Under the pieces are notes generated by a model. That model searched no databases, was not told the origin of the DNA, and was given only the letters and a program-made list of their open reading frames with translations. 64,000 nucleotides of DNA from NCBI RefSeq assembly GCF_003991565.1, contig NZ_CP032819.1, positions 4,861,406-4,925,405 on the forward strand, written 5' to 3'. The stretch comes from Butyricimonas faecalis. GTDB taxonomy: Bacteria; Bacteroidota; Bacteroidia; Bacteroidales; Marinifilaceae. Below, piece by piece: positions 9,225-18,238 of this stretch (positions within the stretch are counted from its first letter, which is position 1; the number at the start of each line of letters is the position of its first letter). The translations under genes and the position numbers were made by a program.

Positions 9225-10103
9225 GTGGAGACTTCAGATTTATTAAAACGTGTCAGGCAGATAGAGATAAAGACTCGGGGATTATCGAGCAATATCTTCG
9301 CGGGGGAGTATCACACGGCTTTTAAAGGTCGGGGAATGACGTTTAGCGAGGTGCGAGCTTATCAATACGGGGATGATATCCGGAGTATTGACTGGAACGT
9401 GACCGCTCGTTACAACCATCCTTATGTGAAGATATTCGAGGAAGAACGTGAGTTGACGGTGATGCTGTTGATTGATGTGAGTGCCTCGCGTAATTTCGGC
9501 TCGGTATCGAAATTGAAAAAGAATCAGATTACCGAGATTGCGGCCGTGCTGGCTTTCTCTGCTATCCAGAACAACGATAAGATTGGCGTGATCTTCTTTT
9601 CTGACCGGATTGAGAAATTTATTCCGCCCAAGAAGGGACGAACACATATTTTGCATATCATTCGGGAATTGGTGGATTTTTATCCGGAGCACAAGGAAAC
9701 GAATATTTCTGTAGCGTTGCAATATTTGACAAATGCTATTAAGAAGCGGTGTACTTGTTTTTTGATTTCCGATTTCATGGACGATCACGATTTCGAACAC
9801 CCGTTGATTATTGCCAATAAGAAGCATGATGTGGTGGCTTTGCAATTATATGATCGGAGAGAGAAGATATTGCCTCCTGTCGGGATGATGTACTTGACGG
9901 ATGCTGAGACGGGAGAAAGTGTTTGGGTGGATACTTCCGATAAGAAAGTGCGGGACGAGTTCGAGGCGTATGGTATCGAGCGTGACAAAGAGCTGGATCG
10001 GATATTCAAACACGCCGGTGTCGATATGGCATCTATCAGCGCTGATGAAGATTACGTGAGAGCATTGATCACGTTATTCAAGAAAAGAGGGGCCGGGTAT
10101 TAA
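9225..10103 (+). CDS. DUF58 domain protein of the Bat operon
   Basis: A 292-residue soluble protein of the DUF58 family, which is usually encoded beside MoxR ATPases. The N-terminal third has the family signature GRGMTFSEVRAYQYGDDIR followed by IDWNVTAR. The rest is a VWA-like fold with the metal-site motif DVSAS near residue 84. Translation appears to start at GTG 9225, since no ATG precedes the conserved part. It probably works as the MoxR partner that hands metal-dependent cargo to the membrane BatA/BatB complex. That role is inferred from family context. Confidence 0.9.
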   Translation: METSDLLKRVRQIEIKTRGLSSNIFAGEYHTAFKGRGMTFSEVRAYQYGDDIRSIDWNVTARYNHPYVKIFEEERELTVMLLIDVSASRNFGSVSKLKKNQITEIAAVLAFSAIQNNDKIGVIFFSDRIEKFIPPKKGRTHILHIIRELVDFYPEHKETNISVALQYLTNAIKKRCTCFLISDFMDDHDFEHPLIIANKKHDVVALQLYDRREKILPPVGMMYLTDAETGESVWVDTSDKKVRDEFEAYGIERDKELDRIFKHAGVDMASISADEDYVRALITLFKKRGAGY

Positions 10104-10129
10104 TTGAACATTGAAAATGGAGAATTAAA

Positions 10130-11164
10130 ATGAAAAATAGAATTATTCTATTCGTAATTGTTCTACTGGGTTGTGTCACTGCATTGAAAGCACAGAATCG
10201 AGAATATAGTGCCGAGATTGACACAAATTATATACTGATCGGGGATCAGATTCATTTCCGGATGAAGGTAAAGGCTGAACCGGGAGTGAAGGTGGCGTTT
10301 CCTCAGTTGAAGGATACGATAGTGCAAGGGATCGAGATTATATCCGGACCAGTTCGTGATTCTATCATGGAAAAGGACGGGCGGGTGCTCGTGCAGGAGA
10401 GTTACGTGATAACTTCTTTTGATTCGGGCGTGTTCGTGATTCCGCCAATGCCTATCGAGATTCAACAGGAAAGTTATAATAACACGCTTCGGACGGATCC
10501 GTTACACTTGATCGTGAATACTTTCGTGGTCGATCAGCAGAAAGGGAATTATGACATCGTGATGCCGTTGGCTGCCCCATGGACATTTGCCGAGATATTG
10601 CCTTATTTGTTATGGACGTTGTTGGGAGTCGTGGTGATTCTTCTGGTTGTCTGGATTATAAAAGTTCGGAAATCCCGCAAGAGTCTTTTCCATCATGAGA
10701 AACCTGCAATTCCACCGTACGTGTTGGCCATGAAGGCTTTGGAGGAGATCAAGAAGGAGAAGTTGTGGCAGAGTGGAAAGACTAAAGAGTATTACACGCA
10801 GTTAACAGACACGATTCGGAATTATTTGGATGGAGAATTGGGAATTTCAGCCATGGAACAGACTTCTTTTGAGACGTTGAAGGCTTTGGAGGAGTGTGAG
10901 CAAGTAGATGCCAAACAAAGGGATAAGTTGGCAGATATGTTTGAAACGGCTGATTTCGTGAAGTTTGCCAAAGCGGAACCATTGCAGGATGAGAATATCC
11001 GAAATTTGGATATTGCCTATGATTTTGTACAGGAAACGAATGATACAATTCGAGCCGAGCATGAGAAAGAACGTCTGGAGCGGGAGCTGAAAGAACAGCA
11101 GGAGAGGGAGGCGAGAGAAAAGGCGGAGAAAGAAGCCGGAGGGGAGAAAGACAAAGAAAATTAA
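10130..11164 (+). CDS. Bat operon membrane protein with periplasmic beta domain
   Basis: The 344-residue product has a signal peptide (residues 1-21, ending LKAQN) and a periplasmic beta-sandwich segment that starts like BatD (EYSAEIDTNYILIGDQ). One membrane segment lies around 160-182 (LLWTLLGVVVILLVVWII). A cytoplasmic helical tail ends in a highly charged Glu/Lys coiled coil. It resembles a half-length BatD plus a DUF4381-like cytoplasmic part and always sits between the DUF58 gene and batA in this operon type. No enzyme motif is seen. It is probably a structural subunit of the Bat membrane complex. Confidence 0.8.
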   Translation: MKNRIILFVIVLLGCVTALKAQNREYSAEIDTNYILIGDQIHFRMKVKAEPGVKVAFPQLKDTIVQGIEIISGPVRDSIMEKDGRVLVQESYVITSFDSGVFVIPPMPIEIQQESYNNTLRTDPLHLIVNTFVVDQQKGNYDIVMPLAAPWTFAEILPYLLWTLLGVVVILLVVWIIKVRKSRKSLFHHEKPAIPPYVLAMKALEEIKKEKLWQSGKTKEYYTQLTDTIRNYLDGELGISAMEQTSFETLKALEECEQVDAKQRDKLADMFETADFVKFAKAEPLQDENIRNLDIAYDFVQETNDTIRAEHEKERLERELKEQQEREAREKAEKEAGGEKDKEN

Positions 11165-11246
11165 TTTATGATTTACGATTTGTGATTTATGGTTCGTTTG
11201 TAATCAAAATCTTAAATCTGAAATTATTAAATCTAAAATAGAAGAT

Positions 11247-12239
11247 ATGTTTGGATATGAATTTGCAAATCCCGAGTACTTTTGGTTGTTGTTGGTGCTG
11301 ATACCAATGATTGTCTGGTACATATTCAAGGAGAAACGCTCGCATGCTGATTTGAAGTTTTCTTCAATTCGGGTGTTCAAGCAAATGAAACGGGGAAGTC
11401 GGATCTGGTTACGCCATTTGTTGTTTGCAGCTCGGGTTTTGGCCATTCTATTTTTGGTTCTGGCGTTGGCTAGACCGCAATCCAGCACGAGTTGGCAGAC
11501 CTATAATAGCGAGGGGATTGATATTATGTTGGCATTGGATATTTCCGGTAGTATGTTAGCACGAGATTTTACTCCCGACCGTTTGGAAGCAGCCAAGGAG
11601 GTGGCAACTAAGTTTATATTGGAACGTCCTCAGGATCGTATCGGGTTGGTTGTTTTTAGTGGGGAAAGTTTCACACAAAGTCCTTTGACAACGGATCAAG
11701 CCGTGTTAGTCAACGTGATGAAGGATATTCATAGCGGGATGATTGAGGATGGAACGGCCATTGGTCTTGGGTTGGCGAACGCAGTGAATCGTTTGAAAGA
11801 TAGTAAGGCGAAATCCAAGGTGATAATTCTTTTGACGGATGGAGTTAATAACCGAGGGGCAATTGCACCGATAACAGCGGCAGAATTGGCAAAAACTTTT
11901 GGCATCCGGGTTTACACGATCGGGGTCGGATCTTTAGGCGAGGCTCCCTATCCCGTGCAGACACCTTTTGGGACGCAATTGCAGCGTATGCCGGTTGAGA
12001 TAGATGAGGATATATTGACCCAGATTGCCAATATGACGGGTGGTAAATATTTCCGGGCAACAGATAACAAGAAACTGGAGCAAATTTATCAGGAGATTGA
12101 TCAATTAGAGAAGAGTAAAGTAGAAGTGAAACATTTCAGTCGTAAGAATGAACAGTATTTCTATTTTGCTTTGATCGGGGCTTTGTTACTGATCGTGGAG
12201 GCTTTAGGTCGATATACGTTATTGAGGAAAATCCCTTAA
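11247..12239 (+). CDS. batA: BatA, VWA-domain membrane protein
   Basis: A 330-residue membrane protein with two N-terminal membrane segments (near 10-26 and 52-72), a cytosolic VWA domain and a last membrane segment near 308-325. The metal-ion site is intact: DISGS near residue 98, a threonine in the SPLTTD segment, and an aspartate in LLTDGVNN. This matches BatA of the Bacteroides aerotolerance operon. BatB lies directly downstream with the same topology, and the two probably form a heteromeric complex worked on by the MoxR ATPase. Confidence 0.93.
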   Translation: MFGYEFANPEYFWLLLVLIPMIVWYIFKEKRSHADLKFSSIRVFKQMKRGSRIWLRHLLFAARVLAILFLVLALARPQSSTSWQTYNSEGIDIMLALDISGSMLARDFTPDRLEAAKEVATKFILERPQDRIGLVVFSGESFTQSPLTTDQAVLVNVMKDIHSGMIEDGTAIGLGLANAVNRLKDSKAKSKVIILLTDGVNNRGAIAPITAAELAKTFGIRVYTIGVGSLGEAPYPVQTPFGTQLQRMPVEIDEDILTQIANMTGGKYFRATDNKKLEQIYQEIDQLEKSKVEVKHFSRKNEQYFYFALIGALLLIVEALGRYTLLRKIP

Positions 12240-12316
12240 TTGAAAATTTTAGATTGTAGATTGGTACAATCCAAAATTTGAAATCTAAAATCATTAAATT
12301 TAAAATTGAAACGGTT

Positions 12317-13369
12317 ATGTTTAGATTTGCACATCCTGAATTATTATACTTGCTGATTATTATACCCTTGTTAATTGTTTTTTACGTGGTAGCAAGGATT
12401 CGGAAGAAAAAAGCGATTGCTGAATTTGGGAGTCCTGAATTATTGGCGACATTGATGCCATTGCAATCTTATAAGCGGGAGACGTTGAAGTTTGTGCTTG
12501 TTCTGATAGCTTTGTTTTTCGTCATTCTTGGGGTTGCAGGTCCTCAATTCGGGTCAAAATTGCAGCAGGTAAAGAAAGAGGGCGTGGAGTTGATTATTGC
12601 ATTGGATGTGTCGAATTCCATGATGGCGCAGGATATAAAACCTAGTCGGTTGGACGCGGCAAAACAAGCTATTTCCCGCATGGTGGAAAAATTGAGTGAT
12701 GATAAAGTCGGGTTGATCGTGTTTGCAGGGGATGCTTACGTGCAATTGCCGATCACGACGGATTATTCTTCAGCTAAGTTGTTTTTATCGGGAATTAACA
12801 CCGATATTGTCCCGATACAGGGTACGGCGATAGGAACGGCAATAGACTTGGCTGCCAAATCATTCACCCCGGACACGGAGGCTTCGAAAGCGATTATCGT
12901 GATCACGGATGGAGAAAATCATCAGGATGATGCGGTTGCCGCGGCTAGAGCAGCCCGGGAGAAAGGTATTTATGTACACACGATCGGGATGGGGTTGGCA
13001 CAAGGAGGACCGATTCCAGAAAAGGGAAATCCGGGACAATACATGAGAGATGGAAGTGGTAACCCGATCATCTCCAAGTTGGACGAGGAGACGTTGAAGG
13101 AGATAGCCAAGGCCGGAGAGGGGATATTCGTGCGGGCAAGCAATTCGAACGTGGGGCTAAACACGTTGTTGGATGAGATTGATCGAATGGATAAGACGTT
13201 GTTGGAAGAGCGGGTGTTTAGTGATTATGCTGAAAAATATCAGTATTTTTTGATTATGGCGTTGATATTCGTGTTGCTAGATTTTATGGTATTGGGCCGT
13301 AAAAACAAGAATTTCTTGAAGATCAATATATTTGGAAGCGAGACGAAAAATGTTGAAACGAATCGGTAA
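12317..13369 (+). CDS. batB: BatB, VWA-domain membrane protein
   Basis: A 350-residue paralogue of BatA with the same plan: FRFAHPELLYLL leading into two membrane segments, a VWA domain with MIDAS motif DVSNS near residue 99 and VITDGENH further on, and a C-terminal membrane segment. ATG 12317 is preferred over an in-frame TTG at 12278 because the TTG would add a basic, non-hydrophobic leader encoded by AT-rich spacer words. It follows BatA by 77 bp and precedes batC by 17 bp. Confidence 0.93.
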   Translation: MFRFAHPELLYLLIIIPLLIVFYVVARIRKKKAIAEFGSPELLATLMPLQSYKRETLKFVLVLIALFFVILGVAGPQFGSKLQQVKKEGVELIIALDVSNSMMAQDIKPSRLDAAKQAISRMVEKLSDDKVGLIVFAGDAYVQLPITTDYSSAKLFLSGINTDIVPIQGTAIGTAIDLAAKSFTPDTEASKAIIVITDGENHQDDAVAAARAAREKGIYVHTIGMGLAQGGPIPEKGNPGQYMRDGSGNPIISKLDEETLKEIAKAGEGIFVRASNSNVGLNTLLDEIDRMDKTLLEERVFSDYAEKYQYFLIMALIFVLLDFMVLGRKNKNFLKINIFGSETKNVETNR

Positions 13370-13386
13370 ATTTTAAACGAGATATT

Positions 13387-14220
13387 ATGGTGAAGATATT
13401 GATAACGCTGATAGCAGCTGTAGTTATAAGTTTTCCGTCGGTTGCACAACAGGAGCGAAAGTTTATCCGGGAAGGAAATGATCTGTTTAATAAACAGGAT
13501 TTTGAAAAGGCAGAAGTGGAGTACCGTAAGGCTTTGGATACGGAGGTAAAATCATACGAGGGAGCGTTTAATTTGGGGGATGCGCTCTATAAACAGAAGA
13601 AGTTTGACGAGGCATTGCAACAGTTCCAATCGTTGGCCCAGAATGAAAAGGACAAGGAAAAGTTAGGAGAGTTGTATCACAATATCGGGAATACTCTTTT
13701 GGCTATGAATAAGTTGGATGAAAGTATCGAGGCTTATAAACAGTCGTTGAGGAATCGTCCGAATTCTCAAGAGACAAAATATAACCTGGAATTTGCTCGT
13801 AAGCAGAAGCAAGATCAACAAAATCAGGATCAAAACCAAGATCAGAATAAGGATCAGAATAAGGATCAACAAAATCAAAATCAAGATCAAAAACAGGATC
13901 AGAACAAAGACCAAAATAAGGACGATAATAAAGATCAAAATAAAGACCAGCAAGATCAGAATAAGGATCAGCAAGATAAAGATAAACAGGATCAAGATAA
14001 GCAAAACCAAGATCAGAATAAAGATCAACAGAATAAAGACCAGCAGAATAAGGATCAACAACAGCAGGAACAACAAGCTCAGCCTAAAATCTCGAAAGAA
14101 GATGCCCAACGTTTGTTAGAGGCCTTGGAAGCGGACGAAAAGAAAACACAAGAAAAGGTACAGAAAGATAAAGTTCAAGCTCAAAAGGCAAAGAAGATGA
14201 AGATTGAGAAAAACTGGTAA
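13387..14220 (+). CDS. batC: BatC, TPR protein with Gln/Asp/Asn/Lys repeat region
   Basis: The 277-residue protein has a signal peptide (ending VAQQ, about residue 21), three tetratricopeptide-like units (residues 25-135), and then about 90 residues of almost pure Q, D, N and K in a repeating (N/K)DQ pattern (13810-14070). A charged KxxQ-rich tail follows. This is the BatC layout, and the low-complexity linker varies in length between strains in such genes. It is probably periplasmic, binding partners through the TPR part. The repetitive codons make both other strands look open, which is an artefact. Confidence 0.88.
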   Translation: MVKILITLIAAVVISFPSVAQQERKFIREGNDLFNKQDFEKAEVEYRKALDTEVKSYEGAFNLGDALYKQKKFDEALQQFQSLAQNEKDKEKLGELYHNIGNTLLAMNKLDESIEAYKQSLRNRPNSQETKYNLEFARKQKQDQQNQDQNQDQNKDQNKDQQNQNQDQKQDQNKDQNKDDNKDQNKDQQDQNKDQQDKDKQDQDKQNQDQNKDQQNKDQQNKDQQQQEQQAQPKISKEDAQRLLEALEADEKKTQEKVQKDKVQAQKAKKMKIEKNW

Positions 14221-14267
14221 TTTTGTACGTTTTTCAGAAGGATAATAAAGAATTAAAAGATAAACAA

Positions 14268-16085
14268 ATGAAGTCATTCATTATCATATTGTTATTATGC
14301 GTTTTTGGTGGGTCTAAGTTATTTGCCCAAAAGACAGAATTTGTTGCCTCCGCACCTTCCGTTGTGGAAGTCGGGGAACAATTCCGTCTTTCCTTCGTGT
14401 TGAACGCCAAGGGGGAGAACTTACAGGTGCCCACGATAAAAGGATTTGATTTACTGGCAGGGCCGTCGTTGAGCACGTCTTCTAATATCACGATTATCAA
14501 TGGTGATATGAAGCAAAATCAAGAGTACACGTATACTTATATTTTGGAGGGGCAGGAAGAAGGAGAGTTTACGATCGAGCCTGCCACGATTACGGTGAAC
14601 GGTAAAGAGTATAAGTCCCAGCCCTTGAAGATAAAAGTAATCAAGGGTTCAGGGAAACCTCGGAGTAATGCCCAAAGTTCCGGGGATATTTCTGAGAGTC
14701 GGGGAAGTACTTCGATTACGGATGATGATTTATTCATACGCATGGAAGTGAGTCGTAACTCCCTTTACGTGGGAGAGAGTTTGACCGCCACGTTAAAAGT
14801 ATATGCCCGGGTAAATCTGGTTGATGTACAGGGGAAAAAGTTTCCGCCTTTTGATGGGTTTCTGACTGAAGACGTGAAGATTCCCCAGATACAATTGGAA
14901 CGAGAGGAGTATAACGGGAAAATATACGATCGGGTAGGCGTGTTACAAAAAACAATTCTTTTTCCGCAACATGCCGGGACATTGACGATCGAGCCTTATG
15001 AATTGTATTGTCTCGTCCGCCAGCGAGTGGGTAGTCGCGGTGGTAGTATTTTTGATGAATTCTTCGGAAATTCCCGTGATGTCCGTGTACTCTGCAAGAG
15101 CCAACCTGTGAAAATTACCGTGAAACCCTTACCCGAAGCTGGGAAGCCGTTAGGATTTAGCGGTATGGTGGGAACTCTTGCCATGACGACTTCTATATCA
15201 ACGGATACTTTAAAGGCGAATGATGCTTTGACGTATAAGGTCGTATTACGTGGGAATGGGAACATGAAATTGTTGGAGGCTCCGAAAATTACTTTCCCGC
15301 ATGATTTTGATGTGTATGATCCGAAAGTAACCCGGGATCTAAGCGGGACGTCTGGAACTGTCACCTTTGAATATCTCGTGATACCTCGCTACGCGGGTGA
15401 TTACAAGATTCCTGCCGTGCAGTATTCTTATTTTGATCCTCAGGCCGGTGCTTATAAGATGTTGAAAGGAAAAGAGTACGCTGTTCGGGTTGAAAAGGGA
15501 AATGAAGGCAGTCAAGGATCCGGAGAAGCAGCTTTACAGTCATTCAAGAAAGAAGATGTCAGGATGTTGGGGCAGGATATTCGCTATATCAAGACCCATA
15601 AGGATGATCTCCGGCTGAAAGGCGTGTTGTATTTTGCCACGATGGAATACTGGTTGAGTTTTTTGATCCCGTTTGTACTTTTCGTGGTAGGGATGATTCT
15701 TAATCGTCGTCGGATCAAGGCAAATGCCGATTTGGTACGGGTAAAGAGTAAGACGGCGAATAAAATGGCTCAGAAACGTTTACGTGCAGCTGCAGTTGCG
15801 ATGAAAGCCGGAAATTCCGAGTTGTTCTATCAAGAGACATTAAATGCTTTGTGGGGATATGTAAGTTATAAATTGAACATTGCTGCCTCAGAATTGAATC
15901 GGGATAATATTAGTGATCACTTGACTCGTCGGGGGACAAATGCGGCGTTAATTCAGAGTTTTATCGAGGTGCTTGATCATTGCGAGTATGCTCGCTATGC
16001 CCCGGGTGCTAATCAGGGTGAAGAGATGGATAGCGTGTACAAGGATAGTATATCCATTATCACGAAATTGGATAAAGCGATATGA
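14268..16085 (+). CDS. batD: BatD, oxygen tolerance protein
   Basis: A 605-residue protein with a signal peptide ending at LFAQK, several periplasmic beta-sandwich units (first one FVASAPSVVEVGEQFRLSF), one membrane segment near residues 465-485 (LSFLIPFVLFVVGMIL) and a cytosolic helical tail. This is the BatD family layout. ATG 14268 begins the signal peptide, and the in-frame TTG at 14223 would place 15 polar residues before it. batC ends 47 bp upstream. A spacer of TAAAAG-like words separates it from batE. Confidence 0.92.
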   Translation: MKSFIIILLLCVFGGSKLFAQKTEFVASAPSVVEVGEQFRLSFVLNAKGENLQVPTIKGFDLLAGPSLSTSSNITIINGDMKQNQEYTYTYILEGQEEGEFTIEPATITVNGKEYKSQPLKIKVIKGSGKPRSNAQSSGDISESRGSTSITDDDLFIRMEVSRNSLYVGESLTATLKVYARVNLVDVQGKKFPPFDGFLTEDVKIPQIQLEREEYNGKIYDRVGVLQKTILFPQHAGTLTIEPYELYCLVRQRVGSRGGSIFDEFFGNSRDVRVLCKSQPVKITVKPLPEAGKPLGFSGMVGTLAMTTSISTDTLKANDALTYKVVLRGNGNMKLLEAPKITFPHDFDVYDPKVTRDLSGTSGTVTFEYLVIPRYAGDYKIPAVQYSYFDPQAGAYKMLKGKEYAVRVEKGNEGSQGSGEAALQSFKKEDVRMLGQDIRYIKTHKDDLRLKGVLYFATMEYWLSFLIPFVLFVVGMILNRRRIKANADLVRVKSKTANKMAQKRLRAAAVAMKAGNSELFYQETLNALWGYVSYKLNIAASELNRDNISDHLTRRGTNAALIQSFIEVLDHCEYARYAPGANQGEEMDSVYKDSISIITKLDKAI

Positions 16086-16146
16086 AAACTAAAAACTAAA
16101 AGTTAAAAGCTAAAAGCTAAGAACTAAAAACTAAAAGTTGAAAAGA

Positions 16147-16902
16147 ATGAAAAGGATATATATAATATTGATATTGCTCTTATCCGGTGTGGCAACTTAT
16201 GCCACTGATGTAAAGGCGCTGGCGGAGGAGGCAACTAAAATGTATCAAGAAGGCGACTATCAGAAAGCGATTGATTTGTATAACGAGATGTTGTCTGATG
16301 ATATGGAGTCTGCGACCGTGTATTATAATTTGGGAAATTGTTATTACAAACAAGGGGAGATTGCGAAAGCCATATTGAATTACGAGCGTGCTTTGTTGTT
16401 GCACCCAGGTGATAATGATATAAAATATAATCTGACGATGGCGCAAAAGGCCACGGTTGATAACATCAAGGTGTTACCGGAACTTTTCCTGGTACGTTGG
16501 TATAATGCTTTTGTGACTGCTTTTACGGCTGATCAATGGGCGTACGTGTCTGTTATTCTTTTTATAGGGTTTCTGATTATGGCAGCCTTGTTCTTCCATG
16601 CAACATCTATATCTTTAAAGAAAAGTTGGTTTACTTTAGGGATAATCATGTTGTTGGTGTCCGTGATGACCATTTTCTTTGCGTTGAAGCAATATCACCG
16701 GATGACCGATAGGGATAGCGGAATTGTAATGACTCCCAGCGTGGTGGTACGCGGGGCTCCGGATAATAGCGGGACCGAATTGTTCGTGATTCATGAAGGA
16801 CTAAAAGTGCAGGTTATTGGAACTCTTGGAGATTGGTACAATGTTCGTTTAGCCGATGGAAACGAAGGATGGATCGCTAAAACGGATTTGGAAAAAATCT
16901 AG
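16147..16902 (+). CDS. batE: BatE, TPR and SH3-like protein
   Basis: A 251-residue protein: signal peptide (residues 1-20), two to three TPR units (YQEGDYQKAIDLYNEML and onward, about 28-95), two membrane segments (about 130-155 and 160-180), and a C-terminal bacterial SH3 domain (VVVRGAPDNSGTELF to GNEGWI). ATG 16147 is preferred to TTG 16138. As the last Bat gene it ends the operon. The SH3 domain may touch peptidoglycan, but this is only the usual expectation for the fold. Confidence 0.9.
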   Translation: MKRIYIILILLLSGVATYATDVKALAEEATKMYQEGDYQKAIDLYNEMLSDDMESATVYYNLGNCYYKQGEIAKAILNYERALLLHPGDNDIKYNLTMAQKATVDNIKVLPELFLVRWYNAFVTAFTADQWAYVSVILFIGFLIMAALFFHATSISLKKSWFTLGIIMLLVSVMTIFFALKQYHRMTDRDSGIVMTPSVVVRGAPDNSGTELFVIHEGLKVQVIGTLGDWYNVRLADGNEGWIAKTDLEKI

Positions 16903-17075
16903 TAGAGGGAGTACTTCTAAGGGGAGGGAGTTTGACCAGTTCAGCACGTGTAAAAGTGGTGAATTAAGTGAAGCATGAAAGGTTGTCTAATAATATAAAT
17001 GCAACGAAATATTATTTCGAATAATAGATCAACACAACACGTTGATTCTTAGTTTCGAAAAAATAAACCTTTTCA

Positions 17076-17090
17076 TTCGCAATTTGCGAA
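17076..17090 (+). promoter_or_regulatory. Palindromic operator candidate upstream of the actin-like gene
   Basis: TTCGCAA-T-TTGCGAA is a perfect 7-bp palindrome with a one-base centre. It ends 7 bp before a -7 promoter element, so a bound protein would block RNA polymerase. Confidence 0.55.
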
Positions 17091-17097
17091 AATTGCT

Positions 17098-17105
17098 TAT
17101 ATTTG
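17098..17105 (+). promoter_or_regulatory. -7 promoter element of the actin-like/bactofilin operon
   Basis: TATATTTG matches TAnnTTTG exactly, 50 bp before the start codon. The palindrome at 17076 occupies part of the spacer where the -33 box would normally lie. Confidence 0.6.
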
Positions 17106-17154
17106 TATTTCAGAAAAACGATCGTTTAACAAAATAAATAATAACTAAAAGTAT

Positions 17155-18120
17155 ATGATGAAGTCATACTGTTTCCCAAGCACCTATGAGTTTACAAATC
17201 AAGAACTTTCAAATGTTGCAAACAATCTTTTGGATGGAATAAAAATAAAGATTAACGAAAACGATTATATTGTTGGAAATTTAGCTTTGCGGGAAGGTTA
17301 TTCCCCTCATAAAAATATCAATTCAGCTCCTACTGAGGAAGAATATCAATTGTTGTTGAAAGCCGGTTTGTTACTGGCGGCTTCTCAAGGTGACTTTGCC
17401 ATGAATTTGACCGTGGGTTTCCCGTTCTCTACATATATGCTGTATCGAGATGAAGTTCGAAAAATAATAGGAACGGAGCAAACGATCACTTTTGATGGTG
17501 GAACATTTGGCCAAGCTGGATTGGAAACAAAGAAAATAAATATTGCAGAGGTAGATGTTATTCCGGAGATTGTGGGGTGTATTACGGCAGTTCGGGAGGG
17601 AAGTATACGTGCGCAAGGTAATTTTTTCATGATAAGTCTTGGATTTGGAACTTGCGAGGCGGTTGTAAGTACTCCTTCTGGGATTGTGAATCGTTCTGCA
17701 GTCAGTATGAACGGGGTTCGTTATGCGGTACAATTGTTCGAACATGAATTATCCAAGAAGTTTTATTTGGACTTGAAGACGGAACATCAACTGGATGTCT
17801 TGTTTCAAGAAGGTCGGGTTACAATAAATAGAGTTCGTCATGATGTTGCGGATCTGCGTAAGAAGGTATTGAGAATGTACTACAATGACGTTATCTCTCC
17901 TCGTTTGAAAAAAGCGTTTACAGATGATGATTTTAGTAAATGTAATCAGATGTTCGTGGCCGGAGGTGGTGCTTATTATCAAGATTTGATAGATTGCATC
18001 AAAGAAGAATTCGGAAACTTCTTGTCTATATCTGTTTACCCGGAACCGGAAAAATGTGCGTCTCATGGTTATTGTCTCCATTCAAAATCGAAATTGGGAA
18101 ATGCTTACTTGCTAACTTAG
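17155..18120 (+). CDS. Actin/ParM-like ATPase, zero-frame product
   Basis: The 321-residue product resembles bacterial ParM/Alp-type actins. It has an YCFPS segment followed by IVGNLALREG (residues 40-50), a helical NLTVGFPFS region, a phosphate-2-like strand FFMISLGFGT near 160, and the adenosine loop MFVAGGGAYYQDLI near 265. It also has the usual ParM tail PEPEKCASHGY. The protein begins where ParM proteins normally reach their second strand, so the first strand pair with the phosphate-1 loop is missing. An in-frame TAA at 17146 rules out a longer N-terminus. That missing element appears downstream in the -1 frame. It lies in an operon with a bactofilin, pointing to a cytoskeletal role. Confidence 0.8.
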   Translation: MMKSYCFPSTYEFTNQELSNVANNLLDGIKIKINENDYIVGNLALREGYSPHKNINSAPTEEEYQLLLKAGLLLAASQGDFAMNLTVGFPFSTYMLYRDEVRKIIGTEQTITFDGGTFGQAGLETKKINIAEVDVIPEIVGCITAVREGSIRAQGNFFMISLGFGTCEAVVSTPSGIVNRSAVSMNGVRYAVQLFEHELSKKFYLDLKTEHQLDVLFQEGRVTINRVRHDVADLRKKVLRMYYNDVISPRLKKAFTDDDFSKCNQMFVAGGGAYYQDLIDCIKEEFGNFLSISVYPEPEKCASHGYCLHSKSKLGNAYLLT

Positions 18121-18230
18121 AGTCTCTTGATCCTGATGCGTTTTTGAAAAGTTCTGCTGCGCAGTTGGCTGTCGGCTTGGATGTGGGGAATGCTAGCACT
18201 TGCGTAACATTTGTTGAATGTAATGATTAA
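18096..18230 (+). other. -1 frame extension of the actin-like gene carrying the phosphate-1 motif
   Basis: The frame one base back from the actin-like gene is open through the zero-frame stop (18118-18120) until TAA 18228-18230. It encodes a tail ending with AVGLDVGNASTCVTFVECND, which looks like the DxGN phosphate-1 hairpin of actin folds. A heptamer G GGA AAT at 18096-18102 fits the X XXY YYZ pattern in the zero frame. A single missing base near 18111 would also join the frames and give a smoother peptide (GNAYLANLESLDPDAF). Either way the full protein would be about 358 residues and would end 8 bp before the bactofilin start. Confidence 0.65.
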
Positions 18231-18238
18231 TCAAAGGT

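Noticed and set aside
13810..14070. Possible CRISPR-like repeat array
   Set aside because: The repeats are in-frame codon repeats of batC with no spacers, and no CRISPR array is present in the window.
13663..14109. Long minus-strand open frame rich in Leu and Ile opposite batC
   Set aside because: It is the mirror of the Gln/Asp/Asn/Lys codon repeat and has no start context or homology-like features.
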